Below are positions 1 to 8,296 of a DNA stretch of 64,000 nt, in pieces. How positions within the stretch are numbered: the first letter of the stretch is position 1; each line of letters starts with the position of its first letter. Below the pieces are notes generated by a model. It was not told where the DNA came from. It saw only the letters and a list, made by a program, of their open reading frames with translations, and ran no database searches. Both the position numbers and the translations under genes were made by a program. Location of the stretch: positions 1-64,000 of the forward strand of contig NZ_AMRI01000012.1 of the NCBI RefSeq assembly GCF_000299915.1, written 5' to 3'. This DNA comes from Gallaecimonas xiamenensis 3-C-1. Its GTDB lineage: Bacteria > Pseudomonadota > Gammaproteobacteria > Enterobacterales > Gallaecimonadaceae.

Positions 1-2
1 TG

Positions 3-734
3 GTCACCGATCTGGACGGCACCTTGCTGGACCATCAAAGCTACAGCTGGGCACCTGCAAAACCGGCCCTGGCCCGCCTGAGCAAGCTCGGCATTCCAGT
101 GGTGCTCAATTCCTCCAAGACCCGCAGCGAGATCCGCCAGCTGCGCCAGCAGCTATCCCTCAGCAGTCCCTTTATCGCCGAAAACGGCGCCATACTGGAC
201 TGGGGTGACGGCGGGGCCGAAGGCTTTGCCGAGCCGCGCCAGCACCTTTTACAGGTACTGGCCCAGCTGCGGGACCAGGGCTTTGCCTTCGCAGGTTTTG
301 CCGACTGGGATCGGCGCCAGGTGGCCAGGATGACCGGCCTTGACCAGGCCCAGGCGGCCCTGGCCATGGACAGGGAATTTACCGAACCGCTGTTGTGGCA
401 AGGGGACGACGACGCCCTGGCGGCCTTTCACCAGGCCCTGGCCCGCCACGGCTTGCAGGCCCAGCAAGGGGGGCGCTTTTTAAGTGTCATGGGCCAGTAT
501 TCCAAGGGGGCCTGCCTCAGTGCCCTTAGGGCCCGCTACCCGGGCCGGCGCCTGATCGCCCTGGGGGACAGCCCCAACGACGCCCCCATGCTGGACCTGG
601 CCGATATCGCCGTGGTGATCCGCTCACCCCGTAGCGATCTGCTCAGCCCGCTAGGCCCCTGCATCCGCACCCAGCAACCGGGCCCGGCCGGCTGGAACCA
701 GGCCATACAGGACATTCTCGATAACAGGAGTTAA
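3..734 (+). CDS. Mannosyl/glucosyl-3-phosphoglycerate phosphatase (HAD family), 5' end outside window
   Basis: The reading frame is already open at base 3, and the first residues form HAD motif I (DLDGTLLDH), so the true start lies just left of the window. Motif II is in NSSKTR near the start, and motifs III/IV are the lysine of SKGACL and the late GDSPNDAPML metal-binding loop. These match the HAD-IIB mannosyl-3-phosphoglycerate phosphatase (YedP/MpgP) group, which dephosphorylates sugar-3-phosphoglycerates to the free glycoside. It ends two bases before the glycosyltransferase gene and is followed by a GH13 phosphorylase, so glucosyl-3-phosphoglycerate is the more likely substrate here (inference). 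Cytoplasmic. Substrate choice between mannosyl and glucosyl is not decidable from sequence alone. Confidence 0.85.
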   Translation, partial: VTDLDGTLLDHQSYSWAPAKPALARLSKLGIPVVLNSSKTRSEIRQLRQQLSLSSPFIAENGAILDWGDGGAEGFAEPRQHLLQVLAQLRDQGFAFAGFADWDRRQVARMTGLDQAQAALAMDREFTEPLLWQGDDDALAAFHQALARHGLQAQQGGRFLSVMGQYSKGACLSALRARYPGRRLIALGDSPNDAPMLDLADIAVVIRSPRSDLLSPLGPCIRTQQPGPAGWNQAIQDILDNRS

Positions 735-736
735 CC

Positions 737-1963
737 ATGGCGGACTTTCACCAGAACGGCACCATAGCGACCCTGCACAACCTGACCCGGCGGCCGGTGG
801 AGGCCCTGGAAAAGGAGCTGATGCGCTTTCGCCGTTTCCGGCCCATGTCCCTGGTACTGCCTTCCCTCTATTCCGAACTGGAGGCCCCGGCCCTGGCCGG
901 TATCCTCGACGAACTGGAGAAGGTGCCCTATCTGTCGGAGATCATCATCGGCCTGGACCGGGCCGACCAGGAACAATACCGCCATGCCTTGCAGTATTTC
1001 TCAAGGCTGCCCCAGAACCACAGGGTGCTGTGGAACGACGGCCCCCGGCTCAAGGCCCTGGACGCCAAGCTGGCCAGCCACGGCCTGGCCCCCACCGAAC
1101 TGGGCAAGGGCCGCAATGTCTGGTACTGCCTGGGCTATATGCTGGCCAGCGGCAAGGGCCAGGCGGTGGCCCTGCACGACTGCGACATTCTCACCTATAG
1201 CCGCGACATGCTGGCCAGGCTGTTCTACCCGGTGGCCAACCCGGTGTTCAACTACAACTTCGCCAAGGGCTATTACGCCCGGGTGGCCGGCGGCAAGCTC
1301 CACGGCCGGGTCAACCGGCTGCTGGTGACACCGCTTATTCGCAGCATGCAAAAGGTCTGCGGCTACAACGACTACCTCAACTACATGGACGGTTTTCGCT
1401 ATTCCCTGGCCGGGGAGTTTGCCCTGCGCCGTGACCTTGTGGGACACCTGCATATCCCCAGCGACTGGGGCCTGGAGATCGGCGTGCTGTCGGAGATGTA
1501 CCGCAGCTGCTCCACCCAGCGCATCTGCCAGGTGGACATCAGCGACAACTACGACCACAAGCACCAGGACCTGAGCCCGGAAGACGCCTCCCGGGGCCTG
1601 TCCAAGATGAGCACCGACATCGCCAAGGCCTTTTTCCGCAAACTGGCCACCAACGGCGAGATCTTCAGTACCGAGAAGATCCGCACCATCAAGGCCACTT
1701 ACTACCGCATCGCCCTGGATTTCATCGATATCTTCAACGACGACGCCACCCTCAACGGCCTGGCCTACGACAGGCACAAGGAAGAACAGGCGGTGGAGCT
1801 GTTTGCCCAGAACATCGTCGAAGCCGGTAACGCCTTCCTGGCCAACCCCATGGAAACCCCCTTTATGCCCAGTTGGAGCCGGGTGGTGAGCGCCTTGCCG
1901 GATATCCTCGACGAGCTCAAGCAGGCGGTGGAAGACGACACCCAGCAATTTGCCGGAGCCTGA
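737..1963 (+). CDS. Glucosyl-3-phosphoglycerate synthase-like glycosyltransferase (GT81-like)
   Basis: 408 aa, ATG two bases after the upstream stop with an AGGAG-type site (caggagttaacc), so translation is probably coupled. The N-terminal half is a GT-A fold: nucleotide-binding region around residues 35-75 ([11 protein letters not shown] ... EIIIGLD) and an HDCDI metal-binding DxD-type motif near residue 150. The rest is helical and ends in an acidic tail. This architecture fits GpgS-type enzymes that join NDP-glucose to 3-phosphoglycerate, the first step of glucosylglycerate synthesis; the flanking phosphatase and GH13_18 phosphorylase support this. No signal peptide or membrane segment, so cytoplasmic. 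A mannosyl-transferring relative is the main alternative. Confidence 0.75.
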   Translation: MADFHQNGTIATLHNLTRRPVEALEKELMRFRRFRPMSLVLPSLYSELEAPALAGILDELEKVPYLSEIIIGLDRADQEQYRHALQYFSRLPQNHRVLWNDGPRLKALDAKLASHGLAPTELGKGRNVWYCLGYMLASGKGQAVALHDCDILTYSRDMLARLFYPVANPVFNYNFAKGYYARVAGGKLHGRVNRLLVTPLIRSMQKVCGYNDYLNYMDGFRYSLAGEFALRRDLVGHLHIPSDWGLEIGVLSEMYRSCSTQRICQVDISDNYDHKHQDLSPEDASRGLSKMSTDIAKAFFRKLATNGEIFSTEKIRTIKATYYRIALDFIDIFNDDATLNGLAYDRHKEEQAVELFAQNIVEAGNAFLANPMETPFMPSWSRVVSALPDILDELKQAVEDDTQQFAGA

Positions 1964-1965
1964 CC

Positions 1966-3705
1966 ATGGACACAGCCCTTTTTCGCCAGTTATTGGGCCA
2001 CCTGCGGGTGATCTACCCGGAGCAGGACAACGGCCCCCTGGCCGGCCAGTTGCTGGCCGCCATGGACCTGGACCCGGCCAGCCCGGCGCCGCCTGGGCAC
2101 CAGAACCTGTGGAGCCAGGACGACATAGTGCTGATCACCTACGGCAATTCGGTGGTGGACGAAGGGGAAAAGCCCCTGGTGACCCTGGATAAGCTGCTGA
2201 CCGGCGAGCTGGGCCAGTGTTTGACGGCGGTACACATACTGCCCTTCTTCCCCTATAGCTCCGACGACGGCTTTTCGGTCATCGACTATGTGTCGGTCAA
2301 CGACGGCCTGGGAGACTGGGGCCATATCAGCAAAATCGCCTCCCACAAGGTGCTGATGGCCGATCTGGTGATCAACCACATGTCCAGCCGCAGCGCCTGG
2401 TTCGACAACTTCAAGCGCCGCCGGGACCCGGGCAAGGACTACTTCAAGGAAGCCAGCCCCGACGACGACTTGAGCCAAGTGGTGCGGCCCCGTTCCAGCC
2501 CGCTGCTGACCAAGGTGGCCACCGAAGACGGCGACCGCTGGGTCTGGTGCACCTTCAGCAGCGACCAGGTGGACCTGGACTTTGCCAACCCCACTGTGCT
2601 GCTGGAATTCGTGCGCATCATCGCCTTTTACCTGGAACAGGGGGTGCGCATCTTCCGCCTGGACGCCGTGGCCTACCTGTGGAAGGTGCCGGGCACCAGC
2701 AGCATCCACCTGCAACAAACCCATGAGGTGGTCAAACTGCTGCGCACCCTGGTGGAGCACAAGGCCCAAGACGCCATCCTGATCACCGAGACCAATGTCC
2801 CCAACCGGGAAAACCTCACCTACTTCGGCAACGCCAACGAAGCCCATGTGATCTACAACTTTTCCCTGCCGCCGCTGCTGATCCATTGCCTGCTCTCGGG
2901 CAGTTGCCGGCATCTGAAGACCTGGGCCATGAGCATGCCCCCGGCCCAGAACGGCACCGCCTACTTGAACTTCATTGCCAGCCATGACGGCATCGGGCTG
3001 CGCCCGGCCGAGGATCTGTTAAGCGAAGAGGAACTGGCCGACTTTGTGGCCACGGTCAGCCGTTCGGGTGGCTTGGTGAGCTACCGGCGCAAGGGGGATG
3101 AGGACAAGCCCTACGAACTCAATATCAGCCTGTGGGACGCCCTCAAGGAGTCGGTCAGTGGCGGCGACCAGCAATGGCAGCTGGCCCGTTTCCTGTGCGC
3201 CCATACCCTGATGCTGGGCCTCGAAGGCATACCGGCCTTTTATATCCACAGCCTGTTTGCCACCGAGAACGACACCCAGAAGGTGGCCCTGACCTCCCGT
3301 AACCGCTCCATCAACCGCCACAGCTGGACCCTGGAGGCCCTGCGCACCTCCTTGAGTAACGGCAGCCACCACCAGCAGGCCTTCGAGGCCCTGCGCCACC
3401 TGATCCAGGTGCGCCGCGCCCAGCCGGCCTTCCACCCCAACGCCACCCAGTTCACCCTGCACCTGGGGCTGCAGATCTTCGGGGTCTGGCGCCAGAGCCT
3501 GGACCGCAGCCAGAGCATCTTTGCCATCCATAATGTCAGCAACCAACCCCAGGTGCTGCCGTTGTCCAGCATCAACCTGGTCAGCACCGACCTCTGGTTC
3601 GACTTGATCAGCGGCCAGCTGTTCGGCGACGTCCAACAGGAGCTGGAACTGGCCCCCTACCAGTGCCTGTGGCTCAGTAACCGCGACTATGGCGCCTCGG
3701 ACTAG
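1966..3705 (+). CDS. GH13 subfamily 18 sugar phosphorylase, probably glucosylglycerate phosphorylase
   Basis: 579 aa from the ATG two bases after the synthase stop; a longer in-frame upstream extension overlaps the synthase and is not preferred. The four GH13 regions are visible: DLVINH (region I), [10 protein letters not shown] with the nucleophile Asp (II), ITETN with the acid/base Glu (III) and IASHDG (IV). The length and the SHDGIG form fit the sucrose phosphorylase / glucosylglycerate phosphorylase subfamily rather than amylases. It reversibly phosphorolyses an alpha-glucoside to glucose-1-phosphate. Beside a GpgS/GpgP pair the natural substrate is likely glucosylglycerate, giving the cell a way to recycle the solute. 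Sucrose phosphorylase is the alternative. It converges on opgH with a two-base gap. Confidence 0.75.
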   Translation: MDTALFRQLLGHLRVIYPEQDNGPLAGQLLAAMDLDPASPAPPGHQNLWSQDDIVLITYGNSVVDEGEKPLVTLDKLLTGELGQCLTAVHILPFFPYSSDDGFSVIDYVSVNDGLGDWGHISKIASHKVLMADLVINHMSSRSAWFDNFKRRRDPGKDYFKEASPDDDLSQVVRPRSSPLLTKVATEDGDRWVWCTFSSDQVDLDFANPTVLLEFVRIIAFYLEQGVRIFRLDAVAYLWKVPGTSSIHLQQTHEVVKLLRTLVEHKAQDAILITETNVPNRENLTYFGNANEAHVIYNFSLPPLLIHCLLSGSCRHLKTWAMSMPPAQNGTAYLNFIASHDGIGLRPAEDLLSEEELADFVATVSRSGGLVSYRRKGDEDKPYELNISLWDALKESVSGGDQQWQLARFLCAHTLMLGLEGIPAFYIHSLFATENDTQKVALTSRNRSINRHSWTLEALRTSLSNGSHHQQAFEALRHLIQVRRAQPAFHPNATQFTLHLGLQIFGVWRQSLDRSQSIFAIHNVSNQPQVLPLSSINLVSTDLWFDLISGQLFGDVQQELELAPYQCLWLSNRDYGASD

Positions 3706-3707
3706 GC

Positions 3708-5816
3708 TCAGGCCTCGGCGGTCACCACCGCCGCCCCCAGGGCCAAAAAGCCCTGGTAGAGGGCGGGGGTAGACAGCAGCCAGGCCTGCTCCTTGGTGTC
3801 CATAAAGGCCAGGGCCTGGGCCGGGTCCTGGCTGTCCCCCAGCTTGGTACCCACCATGGCATCCAATACCTTGACCTGCCCAGGCAGGCGCGGCGCTATG
3901 GGGTCGATAAGCCCCAGGCGCCGGCGGCCAAGGACAGGGTCATTGGCCAGCACCGCCAGAGTGGGAGCCTGGGCCAGGCGTTCTTGGTACCAGGGCAGGA
4001 TTTGCTCCAGGGCCATTTCGATGGCCGGGGCCTGGGCTTCTTCGGGGATTTGCAACCAGCCCTTGTTCTTAAGGCGCTGGCCAAGGCCGCTGGCCGCCGT
4101 GTAATAGGACAGGGGCACCGCCAGCAGCATGCCGAGAATGGCCGGCGACAGCCAGGCCAGCAGCTGCCAGGAGTTGAACCAGGCCGCCACCGCCAGCAAC
4201 AACCCGGTGGCCACATGGCTACGGTGGCGGCGCCAGACATCGGCCCAGGGCAGGCTGCCGTCGTCCCGGCGCTGGGGGTTCCAGCCGCTGTCGGCCCCCA
4301 GCAGCACCGCCAGCACGGCGCCACTGTGAATAAGCATCATCACCGGGGCGATCAGCGCCGACACCAGCACCTCCAGCACAAAGCTGCGCAGCAGGCGCCA
4401 GGCGCCGCCGCAGCCCCGGCGGCAATCACCGTCCAGCAAGCTGTGCACCAACCCCAGGATCTTGGGCGCAAACAGCACCCCCAGGGTGACCCCGAACAAC
4501 CACAGCGCCTTTTCGGCATCCAGTACCGGCCAGGCCGGGAACAGGGAGAAGCTGTCGGGAAAATATTCGGGGCGGATAAATTGCGCCTGCAAAGCCAGGG
4601 CAAAACCGGCCAGCACCAGCAGCAGCCACAGGGAGGAGCTCAGGTAAGACATGATGCCGGTGACCATGTGCAGCCGGCTGACCCAGCTTAGCCCCTTGGC
4701 CGGCAGCACCTTGGCATGTTGCAGGTTGCCCTGGCACCAGCGCCTGTCCCGCACCGCCATGTCAATCAGCGACGGCGGGCTTTCTTCATAGGAGCCATCC
4801 AAGTCCCAGGCGATGTCCACCACCCAGCCGGCCCGGCGTAGCAAGGCCGCTTCCACAAAGTCGTGGCTGAGGATATGGCCGCCGAAAGGGGCCTTGCCGG
4901 GCAGCTCCGGCAGGCCGGCACAGGCCATAAAGGCGCTGGTGCGGATAATGGCGTTGTGGCCCCAGAAGTTGCCGTCCCGGTCCACCCACCAGGCCAGGCC
5001 AGTGCCCACCATGGGCCCGTAGATGCGGGTGGCGAACTGCTGCACCCGGGCCACCACTGTGGTGCCGCGAATAAGCCGGGGTATGGTCTGGATAAGGCCG
5101 GTATCGGGGCTGGCTTCCATACGCCGGGCCAATTGGATAAGGGTTTTGGGCGCCATCAGGCTGTCGGCGTCCAGCACCAGCATATGGTGGTAATGGCGGC
5201 CCCAGCGGCGGCAAAAGTCGGCGACGTTGCCGGCCTTGCGGGCCTGGTTTTCCCGGCGGCGCCGGTAAAAAATGCGGGCCTTGTCCCCCAGCCGTTGGCG
5301 AATGGCCAGCAGGGCTTCTTCTTCCTGCAGCATCACCTCGGGGTTGGTGGTGTCGGCGATGATAAACCAGTCGAAGGCCTCGCCCTCCCCTGCCTCGATA
5401 ATGCCCTTGGCCATCACCTCGATGGCGGCGAAGATCCGCGCCGGATCCTCGTTGTAGGTGGGCATCAGCACCACAGTCCTGCCGGTCAGGGGAGCATCAA
5501 GCCAGTTGGGGGCCTTGCCAAAGCGCTGCACGCAAAAGCCGGCGATACCCGTAGTGCAGGCCAGGGCAATCCAGCTGAAGGTCAGGGCAAAGAGCACCAG
5601 CACCACGTATTCGGGCCAGGTGACACCACCGGCGTCAAACACCAGCCACATCTCGAAGATGGCATAGGCGGCCAGCACCAGGGCGCCGCCCACCACCAGC
5701 AGCCGGCGCCACCAACGGGAACGCACCGCTCCTGGCTGTTGCGGTTGGCGGTGGCTCAGGCTACTCAAGTCCTGGGCCGGCATGGCGCCGGCCAATTCTT
5801 CCGGGGTACCCCTCAT
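3708..5816 (-). CDS. opgH: Periplasmic glucan glucosyltransferase OpgH (MdoH)
   Basis: 702 aa inner-membrane family 2 glycosyltransferase that polymerises glucose from UDP-glucose for osmoregulated periplasmic glucans. Two membrane spans sit at about residues 38-60 and 70-95. The cytoplasmic catalytic domain carries VLMPTYNED, the DAD metal site (VLDADS), SHDFVEAALLRRAGW (the TED-type base region) and the RRWCQGNLQH acceptor motif. Several further spans follow (residues about 370-570). It is shorter than E. coli OpgH (847 aa) at both ends. Its ATG overlaps the opgG stop by four bases (ATGA), so the two are one operon transcribed leftward. Confidence 0.93.
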   Translation of the reverse strand: MRGTPEELAGAMPAQDLSSLSHRQPQQPGAVRSRWWRRLLVVGGALVLAAYAIFEMWLVFDAGGVTWPEYVVLVLFALTFSWIALACTTGIAGFCVQRFGKAPNWLDAPLTGRTVVLMPTYNEDPARIFAAIEVMAKGIIEAGEGEAFDWFIIADTTNPEVMLQEEEALLAIRQRLGDKARIFYRRRRENQARKAGNVADFCRRWGRHYHHMLVLDADSLMAPKTLIQLARRMEASPDTGLIQTIPRLIRGTTVVARVQQFATRIYGPMVGTGLAWWVDRDGNFWGHNAIIRTSAFMACAGLPELPGKAPFGGHILSHDFVEAALLRRAGWVVDIAWDLDGSYEESPPSLIDMAVRDRRWCQGNLQHAKVLPAKGLSWVSRLHMVTGIMSYLSSSLWLLLVLAGFALALQAQFIRPEYFPDSFSLFPAWPVLDAEKALWLFGVTLGVLFAPKILGLVHSLLDGDCRRGCGGAWRLLRSFVLEVLVSALIAPVMMLIHSGAVLAVLLGADSGWNPQRRDDGSLPWADVWRRHRSHVATGLLLAVAAWFNSWQLLAWLSPAILGMLLAVPLSYYTAASGLGQRLKNKGWLQIPEEAQAPAIEMALEQILPWYQERLAQAPTLAVLANDPVLGRRRLGLIDPIAPRLPGQVKVLDAMVGTKLGDSQDPAQALAFMDTKEQAWLLSTPALYQGFLALGAAVVTAEA

Positions 5817-7330
5817 GCGTCAGGGGTCCAGCGATAGAGCCAGGTTTCCGCCTGGCGGCCGTCTTGGAACTTGAGTTCCAGGCGCAACTCGGCCAGGGGG
5901 CTGTCGTCGGTATGCAGCCGGAAACTGACCCGGTAGCCCTGGACGCTGGGGTTGGGTTGCACCACCACGTCGCTGATGGTTCCGGCCGAAGTGGTGGCCT
6001 GGGCCTGGGGCAACTGTCCTGACGGCGGCTGAGTGTCCTGGTAGTCCACCACGAACAGCCGGTCCGGGGTGGGCCCTTTGATGTCGGCACGACCAGCGCG
6101 GCTTGCCGCTACCCTGACCGAACGTGACAGGGGCTCGGTGCCCCAGCTGAGGCGATAGGCAAAGCTGTATTCGGACCCGGCCTTGAGCAGCTCGGCCGGG
6201 TCCCAGTAGCTGACGATATTGTCGTGGATCTCCGATTGGCTGGGGATCTCCACCAATGTTACGGCGCCCTTGCCCCAGTTGCCCACCGGCTCGACCCAGA
6301 GGCTGGGGCGGTTTTCGTAATGGGCCTCCAGGTCCTGGTAGCGGTCGAAGTTGCGTTCGCGCTGCATCAGGCCAAAGCCCATGGGGGCGGTGTCTTCAAA
6401 GGCACTGATCTGCAGGGAAGCCGGGTTGGCCAGGGGTCGCCACAGCCGCTCCCCTTTGCCGTTGAGGATAAGCAGGCCGTCCGAGTCGTGGACCTGGGGC
6501 CGGTAATCGTCGGCGCCCTGGCGGCCGTTCATGGAAAACATGTACATGCTGGTGGCCGGGGCCAGCCCTATCTTGTCCAGATCCACCCGGGGAAAGAGGG
6601 TGGCCTCCACGTCCATGATGGTGTTGTCACCGGGCCTGATGGTAAAGCGGTAAGCACCGGTGGTGCTGGGGCTGTCCAGCAGGGCGTAGACCAGTATGGA
6701 GTTGCTTTCCTTGGAGGGTTTTTCCACCCAGAAGGCGCGAAAGGCCGGGAATTCCTCCCCTTGGGGGTCGGCGGTCTTTACCGCCAGACCACGGGCAGAG
6801 AGGCCGTAGTTTTGGTTGCGGCCCAAAGAGCGGAAATAGCTGGCGCCCTGGAACACTGCCACTTCGTCGTAATAGTCGGCCTTGTTGATGGGGGCATGGA
6901 GGCGAAAGCCGGAAAAACCGATGTCCTGGGCCGGCAGGGGCTGGTTCATCACGGCGCCGGTGCTGAACATGGCCGGGTCGTAGGCCAGGTGACGGGCCTT
7001 GCCGTCCTCTACCACTGCCACTTCCACCGGGTCTTTGAAGTAGAGGCCGCGCAGGAAAAACTGCATCTGGTAAGGCAGGCCACTGTTGGCCCAGATCGCC
7101 GCAGAAGGGGAGAAACGGATGTCCCGGTACTGGTCGTAACTGATGTCGTCCAGCACCTCAGGCAGGGGTTTTTCCGGGGCCTTGAAAGGTTTTTTCGACA
7201 ATTGCCTGGCCAGTTCCACCACCGTATCGCGGCTGAAGGTACCATCCTGGGTATAACTGGCGACGGGTGTGGCTGCCTGGGCCAGGCCTAAGGGCAGCAA
7301 CAGCAGCCCCATCATCAAATAGGGTTTCAC
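5813..7330 (-). CDS. opgG: Periplasmic glucan biosynthesis protein OpgG
   Basis: 505 aa with a classic Sec signal peptide (MKPYLMMGLLLLPLGLAQA, cleavage after AQA). The body is the OpgG/OpgD beta-sandwich family: ISYDQYRDIRF near the N-terminus, a central FWVEKPS region, and a C-terminal immunoglobulin-like domain (DVVVQPNPSVQGYRVSF). It is required for making the branched periplasmic glucan backbone, with OpgH downstream in the same operon. The absence of a twin-arginine signal favours OpgG over the Tat-exported paralogue OpgD. An AGGAGG site lies just before the ATG (ccttcctcct on the plus strand). Confidence 0.92.
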   Translation of the reverse strand: MKPYLMMGLLLLPLGLAQAATPVASYTQDGTFSRDTVVELARQLSKKPFKAPEKPLPEVLDDISYDQYRDIRFSPSAAIWANSGLPYQMQFFLRGLYFKDPVEVAVVEDGKARHLAYDPAMFSTGAVMNQPLPAQDIGFSGFRLHAPINKADYYDEVAVFQGASYFRSLGRNQNYGLSARGLAVKTADPQGEEFPAFRAFWVEKPSKESNSILVYALLDSPSTTGAYRFTIRPGDNTIMDVEATLFPRVDLDKIGLAPATSMYMFSMNGRQGADDYRPQVHDSDGLLILNGKGERLWRPLANPASLQISAFEDTAPMGFGLMQRERNFDRYQDLEAHYENRPSLWVEPVGNWGKGAVTLVEIPSQSEIHDNIVSYWDPAELLKAGSEYSFAYRLSWGTEPLSRSVRVAASRAGRADIKGPTPDRLFVVDYQDTQPPSGQLPQAQATTSAGTISDVVVQPNPSVQGYRVSFRLHTDDSPLAELRLELKFQDGRQAETWLYRWTPDA

Positions 7331-7449
7331 CCTTCCTCCTCAATCCCGGTAGGTCAGTGGACGCTGCCTTTCATCCTTCCACGGCCTCCATTAACTCTTG
7401 CTGATTCTGGCCGGTAAAAAATCCCTGAGCTTGATCACAAGAGATTGTT

Positions 7450-7465
7450 ATAGAAACGTTTTCGT
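7450..7465. promoter_or_regulatory. Candidate PurR operator upstream of the deaminase gene
   Basis: ATAGAAACGTTTTCGT matches 10 of the 12 fixed positions of the E. coli PurR consensus ANGCAANCGNTTNCNT, including the central CG and the whole right half. It lies 77 bases before the start of a purine-type nucleoside deaminase gene. It also sits inside a wider inverted repeat, AGAAAC ... GTTTCT (7452-7474). The match is by eye; another LacI-family regulator could bind the same kind of site. Confidence 0.42.
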
Positions 7466-7542
7466 AAAGTTTCTTCTTCTTCTCCGGCCCTGACCCATGC
7501 TAATGGCTGAGACAAGGTAAATAGCAAAAAAGGAGTCTTGCC

Positions 7543-8127
7543 ATGGATCTCGCCACTGCCCTGCGACCGCCGAGCACCGCCCTGGAACTGCAACTGCCGC
7601 ACTGGGTGCTGCCCTCTTTGGACTGGGACAAGTCCTACCCCGACGACAAATCCAAGATGGCCCTGGCCATCAGCCTGGCCCGTGAAAACGTCGCCCGCCA
7701 AACCGGCGGCCCTTTCGGCGCCGCCATCTTCAGCGAAGTAGACGGCCGCCTGCTGGGGGTCGGTGTCAATGCGGTGGTGACCAACCACAACAGCTGCCTG
7801 CACGCCGAAGTGATGGCGATCATGATGGCCCAGAATCGCCAGCAGCATTTCAGCCTGGCCGAGCAGGACTGCGCCCTGTTCAGCTCTTGCGAGCCCTGCG
7901 CCATGTGCCTGGGGGCTACCCTTTGGAGCGGTGTCAAACGCATGGTGTGCGCCGCCAGCGGTGACGACGCCAGGGCCATAGGTTTCGATGAAGGCCCGGT
8001 GTTCTACGAGTCCTACCGCTACCTGGAAAGGGCCGGTGTCCGCATCCAAAGGGGCCTGATGCGCACCGAAGGCAAAGGGGTCTTGGACGCCTACCAGGCC
8101 AAAGGCGGCCCCATCTACAACCCCTAA
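7543..8127 (+). CDS. Nucleoside deaminase (cytidine/deoxycytidylate deaminase superfamily, guanine deaminase-like)
   Basis: 194 aa; the ATG is placed by AAGGAG seven bases upstream. Zinc-site motifs are HAEVMAI (His ligand plus catalytic Glu) and SCEPCAMC (two Cys ligands), followed by LWSGVKRMV and an IGFDEGP segment, as in guanine deaminase / tRNA-adenosine-deaminase-like proteins. It probably deaminates a purine or pyrimidine base or nucleoside in the cytosol. The RNA-specific TadA proteins are shorter and have different C-termini, so a free-nucleoside enzyme is preferred. The gene stands alone with a PurR-like box upstream, which hints at purine metabolism. Confidence 0.78.
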   Translation: MDLATALRPPSTALELQLPHWVLPSLDWDKSYPDDKSKMALAISLARENVARQTGGPFGAAIFSEVDGRLLGVGVNAVVTNHNSCLHAEVMAIMMAQNRQQHFSLAEQDCALFSSCEPCAMCLGATLWSGVKRMVCAASGDDARAIGFDEGPVFYESYRYLERAGVRIQRGLMRTEGKGVLDAYQAKGGPIYNP

Positions 8128-8296
8128 GGCGAATTAGCCATAGCTGAAAAACAGACCAGCCTGGGTTGCATCAAAAAAGAGATCGCTATCACTACAATTT
8201 TGAAACATTTGTGAAATGGTGGAGACCCGCGCGTCAGAAGGAGCAGTCGACGGTGGTCGCGGGAATAAAAACAATCACTAACGAGGACACACCACC

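Noticed and set aside
5813-7330. Calling the glucan protein OpgD
   Set aside because: No twin-arginine signal; the N-terminus is an ordinary Sec signal and the gene precedes opgH, as opgG does.
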